From positions 1-62,455 of the forward strand of contig JAUYSY010000128.1 of assembly GCA_030696155.1 (NCBI GenBank): a DNA stretch of 62,455 nt, given 5' to 3'. Below, in pieces: positions 10,476 through 19,472 of this stretch. Made by a program: the position numbers and the translations under genes. This DNA is from Alphaproteobacteria bacterium (lineage in GTDB: Bacteria; Pseudomonadota; Alphaproteobacteria; JAUXUR01). The notes beneath the pieces are model-generated. The model saw only the letters and a program-made list of their open reading frames with translations, did not search any database and was not told the origin of the DNA. Within the stretch, counting starts at the first letter, position 1. Each line of letters starts with the position of its first letter.

Positions 10476-10747
10476 CAAGTTCTCCTTAAGTCATAAACAA
10501 CTTTATTATTATGCACGTTATAATAAAAAAATTAAAGACTTGACAGTTTTGAAATTAAATTACTACCCAACGCTCACTTCAAACTGTTATGTCTCGTATA
10601 TTGAATAAAAATAATTTTAATAAATCTTAACTTATAAAGGAAATACAATAATAATAACTTAAAAAATATAATTATATTGATATGTTATTTAAAAATATGT
10701 AAAGTAAAACTTATTAATAGTATTGTTTAAAAAAATAAGGACTTAAC

Positions 10748-13700
10748 ATGAAATCATTCGCCTTATTGGCATTTTTATTGTCAACGCAGTCAATTGCATT
10801 TTCAGCTACATCTGATGATGAAATCATTGAAGACGAATCCTTCCAACCACAAAAAAAGAAAAAAATATACAATTCTTACATTGCCGACGAATTAAAAAAA
10901 AATAAACAGATAAGCGATTTTCTTCTTGCGGATATAGACGACTTTTTAAATCTCATTCCCAACCTTTCATTAGATTTAGAGGACAGCGAAAACATCAAAA
11001 AAAATCTTGTTGGTATCATGAAAGATGCGCGACTAGAAAATGACCTAAGAAAAGAAGCTGCACTTCATTTATGGGATATTCACCCTATAGACGCTATGAA
11101 AATTTGCTGCGATCTGCTCATCGATGAAAACCCAATTTGGTTGGAGGAATTTTTAGAAAATAGCTTTTACAAACCAGGCGGAACCAAGATTCTCGTAGAT
11201 AGCGCCCCACAAGACCAATTACTCCTTAGGACCTTTTTTCTTTACCTAACTTTATCTAAGCAAGCAAATCACAAAGCTTACCTGCTTTATATCATGAGTG
11301 CCCTTAAGGCAATCGATCCTCGCAATACAAAAGGCGTTATTGATACTGCACAAAAGATATTTGCGACCAACAATTTTACGCCTCAACAATGCTTTGGGGC
11401 TATTTTATCACTTGACCTTCTGGGTATATACTCCACCATTACAATACATTTTATAGAATTGTTTCAAAAAATTGAAAAAGCTAATTTTAGACAAATTATC
11501 CAATGCACAAAATCAATCGCAGAAGGCAAAAACTTGAGCCTTGATCACTACACATCCATTCTAGACGCTTTGAATCAAGTTGATTCCTTAAAATACCCAC
11601 AAATTGTTAATAATACCAAGATATTGACTAATAATTATCTCTTTACACCTCAAACTTATTATACCCTTATTCGATGCGGAGAATTAATAGATGGTGATCT
11701 TCAGATTCTTTGGACTGCCACATGCCATATGTGTGAGCTAGACGTTCAAAAACGCAACGAAATCTTGTTGCAAATCAAAACTATGGCGCAAACCCCGAAT
11801 TGGACGCCTTCCGATTCCTTTGCTACGATTAAGGCATTTTATTTTGTCGTAAAAAATCAATCACCAAATATTCAAAATTTGTACAATAAACTTGGCATAA
11901 AAAAATTCTCGACTCTCTTTAGATCAGCTAATATGCATATGCAACAAAACCCTGCTGCCATAAATGACTTTCTAAACATTTTTATGAATATCGACGAAAA
12001 TCATCATGAAGATATTATACATTTTTTAAATGATGTATTTCAAAAGAAAAATATAACCATAGATATTGAAAAAATTTCAATTGCTCAACTTTTTAAAGAT
12101 GTTAACCCAAAAGCTTTTCCACTCATTCAAAAGGCAGTTCATTTTTACAAAAACGAAAGAAACTGGAAAGAATACATTCATTATGTAGCCAAAAATTACC
12201 CAGACATGTCATGGGATATTTCTAAAATAGGCGCAGAATTACTTTTAAATAGCCCTACACTTAAAATAGAGGATATGAAAAATACACTTGATTCTTTAAC
12301 GATACTTATGAGTGAATTAGGAATTAACGCGTTTTTTGAACGTTTTAAATATGCGAACACACTAATAATAGGCAATACACAAGTCTTATATGATGTGGTC
12401 AATATTTTAAAACATCTAAACAAAGAACAATACATTGAAATAATTAATTTTCTAAATGAACATTTTCAAAAGCTTGAATTTTATCAACATCCTTACAATA
12501 AAATGTATTATATTTCTTGTTTTGAAAATATAAAATATAACAAGTTCAAATACGTAAGAAAAGCACTTACTGAACCTATGCCTTCAGATAGCTGGGCAAG
12601 ACCTCTTAATTTAATTTTACAAAATTGCGAAGGATTCAAATGGAAAGAAATTCTACCTACTATAGAATTTTTTAAATACCATGCCTTGCTTGAAGAAGAT
12701 GCTATCAAAAAAACCCTTCAAAATCTTGTTTACCTTAAACGTAAAAATCCCTCTTTTGATTTTTCTACGTTGAAAATATTTACACCAAAAACTAAGTCAG
12801 ATTTAGCAAAAATTAATGCAATTATTAATAAATTCGCCTTAATTAAGAACACGTACATTGAAAATGCAACAAAAATAATAAAAACATTTCTTGAAATAGA
12901 TTTTGAGCTCACCTTAGAAAAAAACTTCAAAATCATACCTAACCATCAACCTGCAACTAAATTAGACATAATTAATAAATTTTTAAATTATATTTTAAAA
13001 ATAGATGGAAATAAATACAGCTATTGTCTAGAAATACTAAACATGATCAAACTAAAATATCAACAAGTTGTATCTGAACCTATAAATGGCGTTGGTCATT
13101 ATCATCATCATGGAAGAAGACAAATAAGGCTTTCTGATATTACCAAAGCTATAGATTTACTTCTACCTGCCGAAAAAAATAAAAAACTTATACTTTCTAT
13201 ACCATCTTCATGCAATTTATATTTTGATTCATATTTAAGAATAGTTCGCAACATTTCAGAAAAACTTGAAGATGTAGAAATGAATGATGATATATCATTA
13301 TTTTTGTCGAAAGCCATGGCTAACCTCAACCTAAATCGCAATCAGGATCAATTAACAATTCTTGATTTCTTAAAATGGATTCTAGAAAATCACTATAAAG
13401 ATCGTGAACAAACATGGGTTCTCTCTAAGAAATACATATCCTTTATGGATAAACTTTCTAGAGAAGACAGGGAATTGTTCCAGGCGCTTAGACAAAAAGA
13501 ACGACAAAAATTAGTTTTTTTAAACAACAATATAAACTACGAACTAAATGATATTAATTTTACACTAAAAGAGACAAAAGATTTTATCAATAACTTCTTG
13601 ATTAAATCAACATCGTTTACAACTGATAAAAAATCAGATGATACCTTTATAGGAAACCTTATAGACCATAATGCTTGGAAATACTCATTCATAAACATGA

Positions 13701-13819
13701 TTGAGGATCAAGGTGATATGATTGATCTCATTGATTATAATTGGGAAAATCCAGAACATAAAAAACATATTTTGACATTTATGCGAAACAAATTACTCAA
13801 AACGAATCTTAAAAATTGA
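10748..13819 (+). CDS. Exported 1023-aa helical protein, unknown family
   Basis: Start ATG at 10748 with TAAGGA 6-8 bases upstream. Residues 1-20 form a Sec signal peptide (ending AFSA). An acidic segment (residues 22-32) is followed directly by a run of four lysines (36-39, 'PQKKKKI') that resembles a monopartite nuclear localisation signal. The remainder is almost wholly alpha-helical, with a weak repeat of about 40 residues seen in phrases such as 'LNDVFQKKN', 'LNEHFQKLE' and 'LLKGL'-like helices, and a His-rich loop ('HYHHHGRRQ') at about 779. No enzyme motif is visible and no family was recognised. It is transcribed divergently from the acidic exported protein, with a 272-base AT-rich gap between their starts, and ends before a shared terminator region. 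Confidence 0.8.
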   Translation: MKSFALLAFLLSTQSIAFSATSDDEIIEDESFQPQKKKKIYNSYIADELKKNKQISDFLLADIDDFLNLIPNLSLDLEDSENIKKNLVGIMKDARLENDLRKEAALHLWDIHPIDAMKICCDLLIDENPIWLEEFLENSFYKPGGTKILVDSAPQDQLLLRTFFLYLTLSKQANHKAYLLYIMSALKAIDPRNTKGVIDTAQKIFATNNFTPQQCFGAILSLDLLGIYSTITIHFIELFQKIEKANFRQIIQCTKSIAEGKNLSLDHYTSILDALNQVDSLKYPQIVNNTKILTNNYLFTPQTYYTLIRCGELIDGDLQILWTATCHMCELDVQKRNEILLQIKTMAQTPNWTPSDSFATIKAFYFVVKNQSPNIQNLYNKLGIKKFSTLFRSANMHMQQNPAAINDFLNIFMNIDENHHEDIIHFLNDVFQKKNITIDIEKISIAQLFKDVNPKAFPLIQKAVHFYKNERNWKEYIHYVAKNYPDMSWDISKIGAELLLNSPTLKIEDMKNTLDSLTILMSELGINAFFERFKYANTLIIGNTQVLYDVVNILKHLNKEQYIEIINFLNEHFQKLEFYQHPYNKMYYISCFENIKYNKFKYVRKALTEPMPSDSWARPLNLILQNCEGFKWKEILPTIEFFKYHALLEEDAIKKTLQNLVYLKRKNPSFDFSTLKIFTPKTKSDLAKINAIINKFALIKNTYIENATKIIKTFLEIDFELTLEKNFKIIPNHQPATKLDIINKFLNYILKIDGNKYSYCLEILNMIKLKYQQVVSEPINGVGHYHHHGRRQIRLSDITKAIDLLLPAEKNKKLILSIPSSCNLYFDSYLRIVRNISEKLEDVEMNDDISLFLSKAMANLNLNRNQDQLTILDFLKWILENHYKDREQTWVLSKKYISFMDKLSREDRELFQALRQKERQKLVFLNNNINYELNDINFTLKETKDFINNFLIKSTSFTTDKKSDDTFIGNLIDHNAWKYSFINMIEDQGDMIDLIDYNWENPEHKKHILTFMRNKLLKTNLKN

Positions 13820-13883
13820 GGCCAGAAGATTTTAATGAAACGATTGATAATTATAACCTTGATAATAAAAGTATTTAAAAATT

Positions 13884-13913
13884 GAACCTAAGCACAACGA
13901 CATGCCTAGGTTC
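13884..13913. terminator. Hairpin between convergent genes
   Basis: GAACCTAaGC ... GCcTAGGTTC forms a stem of about 9 pairs between the 3' ends of the converging genes at 13819 and 13931. On the minus strand it is followed by TTTTT, so it mainly suits the PRC-barrel gene. Confidence 0.55.
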
Positions 13914-13930
13914 ATTCTTAAAAAAAAGTT

Positions 13931-14566
13931 CTATTTATAGTGATCGTTGATAGCTTTTATCCAATAGGGATCAGAGGAACTTGGCCAATGATCTTTATCG
14001 AAACTAGGTGAATTTTTCAATTTTCCTTGACTAATATTTATACGATAGCAATCCTTTTCGGCGTCATAGTTAAAAATTTGCACGGGCATTGCAAAAAATT
14101 TATCGCCCATTCCTAAAAAGCCTCCAAATGAAAGAACGAGATAAGATATCTTTCCTTTGGTTCTGTCGAACATGATTTCTTCAATTTTACCAAGATTCTC
14201 ATCTTGCATGCTCTTGACATCCATACCTTTTATTTTTGAGGATCTTATTAAACCTTTATTCTGATTTGTAGCATTATGTATTTCACCTCCTAAAGCTGGT
14301 TTATCGGATCTCTCAATTCTATTACGTTCTTCGTCTGATGAACGTGGTGCATTAGATTCCATGCCTTTATCATCTGAGGAAGAACCTTTTGCAGAATTAT
14401 CCCTGCCTTCATCATTCGCTATTGTTTGCGAATTCGCTGAACGGGAGGAGTCAGATTGTTTAACGATTGGCCCCGAAGATGGAGTTTCCTTATCTGCAAA
14501 ACTCTGTGGTGAGTTTCCAAATATACAGCATACAATCGTAGAAGAAACAAAGAGTAATTTTTTCAT
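13931..14566 (-). CDS. Exported PRC-barrel domain protein
   Basis: 211 residues from the ATG at 14566 (AAAGGA 7 bases upstream); the longer frame to 14596 lacks a binding site and would hide the signal peptide. Residues 1-25 are a Sec signal peptide, residues 25-100 a Ser/Asp/Glu-rich linker, and residues about 105-200 a PRC-barrel domain ('MQDENLGKIEEIMFD', 'YLVLSFGGFLGMGDKFFAMP'). PRC barrels occur in the RimM C-terminus, in photosynthetic reaction centre subunit H and in many small stress-related proteins of Alphaproteobacteria. The neighbouring gene at 14659 encodes a second copy of the same domain without a signal peptide, so the pair is a tandem duplication in which one member gained an export signal. 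Role unknown, probably envelope or stress related. Confidence 0.8.
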   Translation of the reverse strand: MKKLLFVSSTIVCCIFGNSPQSFADKETPSSGPIVKQSDSSRSANSQTIANDEGRDNSAKGSSSDDKGMESNAPRSSDEERNRIERSDKPALGGEIHNATNQNKGLIRSSKIKGMDVKSMQDENLGKIEEIMFDRTKGKISYLVLSFGGFLGMGDKFFAMPVQIFNYDAEKDCYRINISQGKLKNSPSFDKDHWPSSSDPYWIKAINDHYK

Positions 14567-14658
14567 AGTGCTATCCTTTAGTTTTATTATTTCCATTTGA
14601 AGAGATCTATAAGTTTATCAATTTATTTTTATCTTCTCCTTTTTTGTGGCCATAAATT

Positions 14659-14997
14659 TTATAGATAGTAGTTTGTTGCAGCCTCCGTCCAGTAAGGATC
14701 ATATGAATCTGGCCAATAATCTTTACTAAAACCTGGTGAGTTTTTGAATTCTTCTCTGCTGATGTTTACTCGAAAGCAGTCTTTTTCAGGATGATAACTG
14801 AGAACATGCCACGGTATCGCAAAGAACTTATCTCCTATACCCAAGAAGCCTCCAAAAGAAACAACAACGTAATCTATCTTTCCTTGTTTTTTGTTGATCA
14901 TGATTTCCGCAATCTCCCCAAGATTTTCATCTTTCATGTTTTTAACTCTTACGCCTTTTATTTCAAAAGATCTTATTAAGTTTTTATTCATTTGCAT
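14659..14997 (-). CDS. PRC-barrel domain protein, cytoplasmic paralogue
   Basis: 112 residues from the ATG at 14997, chosen because AAGGA lies 9 bases upstream; the frame stays open to 15087 but that start has no binding site. Almost the whole protein is one PRC-barrel domain ('MKDENLGEIAEIMINK', 'YVVVSFGGFLGIGDKFFAIP') very similar to the C-terminal domain of the protein at 13931, including the ending with 'WPDSYDPYW' against 'WPSSSDPYW'. No signal peptide is seen from this start. It lies 92 bases upstream of its paralogue on the same strand and could be its operon partner. Function unknown; such domains often accompany stress-response genes. Confidence 0.75.
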   Translation of the reverse strand: MQMNKNLIRSFEIKGVRVKNMKDENLGEIAEIMINKKQGKIDYVVVSFGGFLGIGDKFFAIPWHVLSYHPEKDCFRVNISREEFKNSPGFSKDYWPDSYDPYWTEAATNYYL

Positions 14998-15943
14998 AGC
15001 TTGATGTCCTTTTTTATAGGTTTTAATAATATTGTTCCATACGGGCATAGTAACGTTCAGAACTTTTTTTAAAACCAGCTTCATCATTGATTAAACAAAA
15101 TCTACAACTTTTAATTTGTCCTTACAAAATACAGTTGGGTTTTTAGATATTTGTTTATTTTTGAGAAAATTAAATGAGGAGTAAGTGAATTTCTGGTTAG
15201 AGTTCACTTCTTATGCTTCGCTTATTGGACGAAGCTTTAAAGCATCTTTATGCTGCGTGATCTTATAGTACGTATTCCATACTAAGTCAACCCTTGATTA
15301 CAGAGGAAACTCATTAAAGACCTAATAGTAAAAACCGTACTATTTATTTCCATATATAAAAAAAATTTATCCAAAAGATCCTTAAAATATAGAATTTGAT
15401 TAATTCGTTATACAGTTTAAACAATTATTGGATTCTATTAATAAAAAAATTTTATGGATTGGGATATCTACTTTTATATATTTAAAAAAAACAATAATAT
15501 AGTAAAAAAAATTAAAACTATTTATTTTCTTTATCAAAGAAAAGGATAAATTTTATAAAAAATAACTCACCACCCTTCTCTGTCGCATCTGTGTGGGATG
15601 GGCTTTGTTGCAATTCTAAAATGTCTCTAAATTTTGAGATGAAAAAATTTAAAATGGAAACTCAATTCGCTCGTCTCATTTATTAAAAAATATTAAAGAA
15701 AGACTTGTAATGAAAGATCTGTATATTCGTAATTTAGTATTAATAAATTTTACAAAAACACATGTATATACTATTTAAAAAAGTATAATTTTTATCATGT
15801 TATGGATATATATTATAAATACAATTAATTAATTTTTTATTAAAAAATTTTACTATTTATGCAACATAGCTATTGACAGGCGTTTACATCAGGCGTAGAA
15901 AACCAACAGTGAATCAACACTTTACTCGAATAAGGAGATAAAG
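14998..15943. other. Gene-poor AT-rich stretch
   Basis: No convincing gene. Seen: an inverted repeat AAGTGAA/TTCACTT at 15183-15209 followed by a second small palindrome around GCTTCG...CGAAGC (15215-15236), then several hundred bases of extreme AT content. At 15598-15625 the text 'GGGCTTTGTTGCAATTCT' resembles the end of an insertion sequence, but no partner end or transposase is present. The last 75 bases hold a promoter for the ferritin-like gene. Confidence 0.4.
15873..15901 (+). promoter_or_regulatory. Probable sigma70 promoter for the ferritin-like gene
   Basis: TTGACA at 15873-15878, a 17-base spacer and TAGAAA at 15896-15901: a perfect -35 box with an acceptable -10 box. It lies about 40 bases upstream of the AAGGAG ribosome binding site of the gene at 15944. 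Confidence 0.55.
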
Positions 15944-16387
15944 ATGATAACGGAAAAGCAACTTGAATCAGAGTTTATAAAAGCAATAAAAGATATAATA
16001 GAACTTGATTATAATGCAATAGCTGCTTATGAGGCAGCGATTGATCGTCTAGAAAAAGAAGAAACTAAACAAGCTTTACAAGATTTTAAAAAAGATCATG
16101 AAAGGCACGTTGAAGAGCTTTCCTCTTTTATCAAAAGTAAGAATGAAGATCCCCCAACAGGCCCTAGTCTTAAAAGCGCTTTTACCAAAGGCAAGGTCAT
16201 GTTAGCCAATTTAATAGGAGACATGACAATCCTAATGGCTATGAAATCCAACGAAATTGATACAAATATCGCTTATGAACGTATCAATAATTGCCCAAAT
16301 ATTCCTGAAGAAGTAAGCGACCTTTTAAAACAAGGTCTTGAAGACGAAAGACGTCACTTAGCCTGGCTAGAAAAAAATATTTTTTAG
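15944..16387 (+). CDS. Ferritin-like four-helix protein (DUF2383-like)
   Basis: 147 residues, start ATG with AAGGAG 7 bases upstream. Two helical halves carry ferritin-like carboxylate/histidine positions: E30 followed by D51, H52 and H55 in the first half, and E135-x-x-H138 near the C-terminus. This fits the PA2169/DUF2383 group, small four-helix bundles thought to bind a di-metal centre; physiological role unknown, with reports mostly linking them to stress. The gene has its own promoter and is followed by a hairpin, so it is monocistronic. The nearby PRC-barrel genes are often found near such proteins in Alphaproteobacteria, which supports a stress function, but that is inference. Confidence 0.75.
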   Translation: MITEKQLESEFIKAIKDIIELDYNAIAAYEAAIDRLEKEETKQALQDFKKDHERHVEELSSFIKSKNEDPPTGPSLKSAFTKGKVMLANLIGDMTILMAMKSNEIDTNIAYERINNCPNIPEEVSDLLKQGLEDERRHLAWLEKNIF

Positions 16388-16396
16388 TTAAAACAA

Positions 16397-16430
16397 AGAA
16401 GCTCCATCAAATAAAACGGGTGGAGCTTCT
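16397..16430. terminator. 10-bp stem hairpin after the ferritin-like gene
   Basis: AGAAGCTCCA (16397-16406) and TGGAGCTTCT (16421-16430) form a perfect 10-pair stem 10 bases after the stop codon. The T-run is better on the minus strand, so it may mark the transcript end without being a classical intrinsic terminator. Confidence 0.55.
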
Positions 16431-16510
16431 AAACAATCGAATTCTTTTTAAATTATTTTATATTTTAACAATCAAAAACATAGCCTGATTAATGAATAAG
16501 GAAAAGTCGT

Positions 16511-17014
16511 ATGGAGAAATCTACCTCGTCTTTACTGATTACATTGACCGGAGAAGATAGCAAAAGAGCCTTCATCGATCAATATAGGTTACTGTTGGAG
16601 TCAATCAATAAATTGAGTGATGTCCGTGAATCGGCTAACAATTTTTGGATAACAATCAACGGCACCCTGATAGGAATGATTGCTTACATAAGGGACTCTG
16701 AAAGCATGGGAGGTGCACAAAAGCCATTTCTTCTTTATACCGTATTACTTTTTGGCTTTATACTTACTCTTTCCTGGTTAAGCTCTCTGTTTTCAATAAA
16801 GAAAAATGTTGAAATACGCAATGATTTAACTATTGAATTAGAGAAGCATTTGCCAGCTAAAGTTTTCACATTCCTGACAAGAAACACTGGAAAAAAAGGA
16901 AATTGGAGCGCTATCGTCTTTAAAGAAATGTTTGTTCCTCTTTCTTTTTTAATTGGATATATTTTTTTTGCGTTCCTTTTATGGTTTTCTCCTAAAATCT
17001 TGCTACCTTCATAA
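16511..17014 (+). CDS. Small integral membrane protein, unknown family
   Basis: 167 residues, start ATG with AAGGA 9-10 bases upstream. Three hydrophobic segments are visible at about 46-62, 72-93 and 143-163. The N-terminal 45 residues are polar and helical ('YRLLLESINKLSDVRESANN'), leading straight into the first membrane helix; a cytoplasmic helix separates segments 2 and 3. This arrangement is known from small membrane proteins of unknown function, some of which act as effectors in defence systems, but I see no partner nucleotidase, kinase or cyclase gene next to it. It stands alone between a hairpin and a repeat. Confidence 0.65.
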   Translation: MEKSTSSLLITLTGEDSKRAFIDQYRLLLESINKLSDVRESANNFWITINGTLIGMIAYIRDSESMGGAQKPFLLYTVLLFGFILTLSWLSSLFSIKKNVEIRNDLTIELEKHLPAKVFTFLTRNTGKKGNWSAIVFKEMFVPLSFLIGYIFFAFLLWFSPKILLPS

Positions 17015-17377
17015 TAAGACGCATAAGGCTATCCTTTCTAACAATAAGCGCACGCACTATAACTTGAACATAGCGTCGATTGTCGTTTACTTCGGGTGTG
17101 ACTAAGTTGCTTCTCTTTCCTTGTCTCAAATTACAGTTTCGTCTTCGTCATTGCAAAAACATCTAGGTGATTGCACGAAGATGTTTGTGGTAATCCACAC
17201 TTTTAAGTGGATCATTCAAAAGTATGGATTGCTGCGCACCTTCGTGGCACGCGACAACGAACTGGTTGATTTTAAATACTTTTAACATACAACTTTTTTA
17301 AGTTATTTCACTATACCTGAGTGCCGCCCATATTTAATTTTCGTGTAGATCTTTGTCCATAGAGTGGGTAGTTACGT
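17015..17377. repeat. 363-base gap with a dispersed palindromic repeat
   Basis: No gene. A repeat of the type CGTCATTGC ... AATCCACACTT ... AAGTATGGATTGC ... GCGACAACG occupies about 17146-17262. Its inner part folds on itself (AATCCACACTT against AAGTATGGATT). A second copy with the same inner palindrome lies at 51928-52062. Confidence 0.6.
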
Positions 17378-18598
17378 CTAATGCACATCTAAATTATACG
17401 CTGCATGTAATGCTCTAACAGCCAATTCTAAATATTCCTCGGCAATTAATACGCTAATTTTGACCTCTGATGTTGAGATAACATAAATCGGTATCCCTTT
17501 TTCAGAGAGCGTCTTAAACATTGTGCTTGCGATACCTGCGTGACTTTTCATACCAAGTCCAATGACGGAGACTTTCGCAACATCTGGATCAAAATTAATT
17601 TTATCGAAAACATTTTCAGTAAGTCTTTGTTCTAGGACATAAAGCGTGCGTTCAAGATCACCCTTCGACACTGTAAATGTTAAATCAATTTTGCCAGCAC
17701 TTGTCGAAATATTTTTGACAATCATATCCACATTAATATGTGCTTCGGAAAGGGGCGTAAAAATTTTTTCAAAAGATGAGGGATGATCAATTAAATCAAC
17801 CAATGTAATTTTAGCCTCGTCCCTACTATGAGCAATGCCTGAAACAGGCGCATGATCGAGAATTTCGCTTTCATCAACAACCCATGTACCGGGCACATCT
17901 GAAAAACTTGAACGAACACGAACGCGCACATTATGACGCATGGCCATCTCCACAGAATTGGTTTGAAGAACTTTAGCGCCTTGTGACGCAAATTCAAGCA
18001 TTTCTTCAAAAGTTATTTTATCAATTTTACGTGCTTTTGAAACAATATTAGGGTCAGCTGTATAAATACCATCTACATCTGTATAAATATCACAAAAATC
18101 AGCTTTAAGAACAGCAGCTAACGCAACAGCAGATGTATCTGATCCACCACGTCCTAATGTTGTAATGCGTTTATCTTCAGTAATACCTTGAAAGCCAGTT
18201 AAAACAGCTACTTTATTATTTGAAAGTTCTTCTTTTAATAAATCTGCACGAATCAATTGGATACGCGCTTTTGAATGGGACTCATCTGTCAAAACTGGCA
18301 ATTGCCACGCAAGCCAGGATCGTGCCTGAATACCCATACTTTGCAAAACGAGTGATAAAAGACCAGCTGTTATTTGCTCTCCTGATGATACAACCACATC
18401 ATGTTCACGCAAATCATAAAAAGGGCTTACTTTTTGAACTAATTCAACCAATTGGTTGGTAACGCCTGCCATTGCAGAGACAACGACTGCTACTTCATTA
18501 CCAGCATCAACTTCGCGTTTTACAAGATGGGCAACATGCATGATTCTGTCTAAATTCGCAACAGAGCTGCCCCCAAATTTTTGCACAATGCGTGCCAT
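17378..18598 (-). CDS. lysC: Aspartate kinase
   Basis: 406 residues, normal for the alphaproteobacterial enzyme. It phosphorylates L-aspartate, the first step toward lysine (and diaminopimelate for peptidoglycan), threonine and methionine. Visible motifs: 'KFGGSSV' at residues 7-13 in the nucleotide-binding amino-acid kinase fold, 'GRGGSDTSA' at about 148, and two C-terminal ACT domains (about 265-400) that usually bind lysine or threonine as feedback inhibitors. It is divergent from ubiG with about 100 bases between the starts. Retention of this gene means the organism still makes at least diaminopimelate, so it is not extremely reduced. Confidence 0.95.
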   Translation of the reverse strand: MARIVQKFGGSSVANLDRIMHVAHLVKREVDAGNEVAVVVSAMAGVTNQLVELVQKVSPFYDLREHDVVVSSGEQITAGLLSLVLQSMGIQARSWLAWQLPVLTDESHSKARIQLIRADLLKEELSNNKVAVLTGFQGITEDKRITTLGRGGSDTSAVALAAVLKADFCDIYTDVDGIYTADPNIVSKARKIDKITFEEMLEFASQGAKVLQTNSVEMAMRHNVRVRVRSSFSDVPGTWVVDESEILDHAPVSGIAHSRDEAKITLVDLIDHPSSFEKIFTPLSEAHINVDMIVKNISTSAGKIDLTFTVSKGDLERTLYVLEQRLTENVFDKINFDPDVAKVSVIGLGMKSHAGIASTMFKTLSEKGIPIYVISTSEVKISVLIAEEYLELAVRALHAAYNLDVH

Positions 18599-18702
18599 TC
18601 AATTAATGCCTTTTCGTTTTATATTAGCTGAATTATACTCAGCTTGATTATTCCATAAAATAAGCATTTTCTGAAGTGCTTTAACTGAAAATAATATGAA
18701 TC

Positions 18703-19437
18703 ATGCAAAATACACAAACAATTTCACCCCATGAAATAGCGCATTTTACACAAATGGCTAAGGATTGGTGGGATCCTAAAGGATCGTCAAGACCTTTACA
18801 TCTTTTGAATCCTTTACGTATTTCATTTATTAAACAAGAGATTCAAAAACATTTAAAGCCCATTATGCTAGATTTTAAACCTTTTGAAAATTTACATATT
18901 TTAGATGTTGGATGCGGCGGGGGCATTTTAAGTGAACCCTTATACCGGTTAGGCGCCAATGTGGCAGGCATTGATGCGACAAAATCACTTATAGACATTG
19001 CCCAAAAGCATGCCGAAGAACAAAATTTAAAGATTGCATATCATGCTACATCTTTGGAAGATTTTAATCCCAATGATCAATTTGATGTTATTATTGCAAG
19101 CGAAATTTTAGAGCATGTAGATTCGCTTGAATTATTTATTTCTCTTTTATCAAAATTATTAAAACCCACTGGATTACTCATTATTTCAACCTTGAATCGA
19201 ACGCCATTATCATATCTTAAAGCCATTATAGGTGCAGAATATCTTTTGAAGTTAATACCTGTGGGAACACACCAATGGTCAAAATTTATTAAACCTTCTG
19301 AGCTCAATCAAATAATGCGTCAAAATAATTTAAATATCAGCACCCTTCAAGGGATGAAATTTAATCCAATCAATGAAAAATGGTCGTTTTGTGATAATTT
19401 GTCGACGAATTATTGTGCGAGCTTTATTAAAACTTAG
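18703..19437 (+). CDS. ubiG: Ubiquinone biosynthesis O-methyltransferase
   Basis: 244 residues (E. coli UbiG 240). It performs the two O-methylations of ubiquinone synthesis using S-adenosylmethionine. The N-terminal family signature around 'FTQMAKDWWDPKGSSRPLH' (about 15-33), the SAM motif 'LDVGCGGGILSEPL' (about 68-81) and 'IIASEILEHVDS' (about 129-140) are all present. Its start overlaps no other gene and no strong ribosome binding site is seen. The stop at 19437 is followed within 40 bases by a decayed transposase, which inserted just beyond the gene. In many Alphaproteobacteria lysC and ubiG are neighbours in this divergent order, so the arrangement is ancestral. Confidence 0.95.
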   Translation: MQNTQTISPHEIAHFTQMAKDWWDPKGSSRPLHLLNPLRISFIKQEIQKHLKPIMLDFKPFENLHILDVGCGGGILSEPLYRLGANVAGIDATKSLIDIAQKHAEEQNLKIAYHATSLEDFNPNDQFDVIIASEILEHVDSLELFISLLSKLLKPTGLLIISTLNRTPLSYLKAIIGAEYLLKLIPVGTHQWSKFIKPSELNQIMRQNNLNISTLQGMKFNPINEKWSFCDNLSTNYCASFIKT

Positions 19438-19472
19438 TAATTTTTTAAAAAATATAGGTTTTTTTCTTCATC

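Noticed and set aside
10420-10608. 62-codon plus-strand frame over the start of the acidic exported protein
   Set aside because: It covers the signal peptide and promoter region of a better supported gene and has no binding site.
15598-15625. Sequence resembling the end of an IS6- or IS5-like element (GGGCTTTGTTGCAA)
   Set aside because: No second end, transposase piece or target duplication nearby; a short match could be chance.
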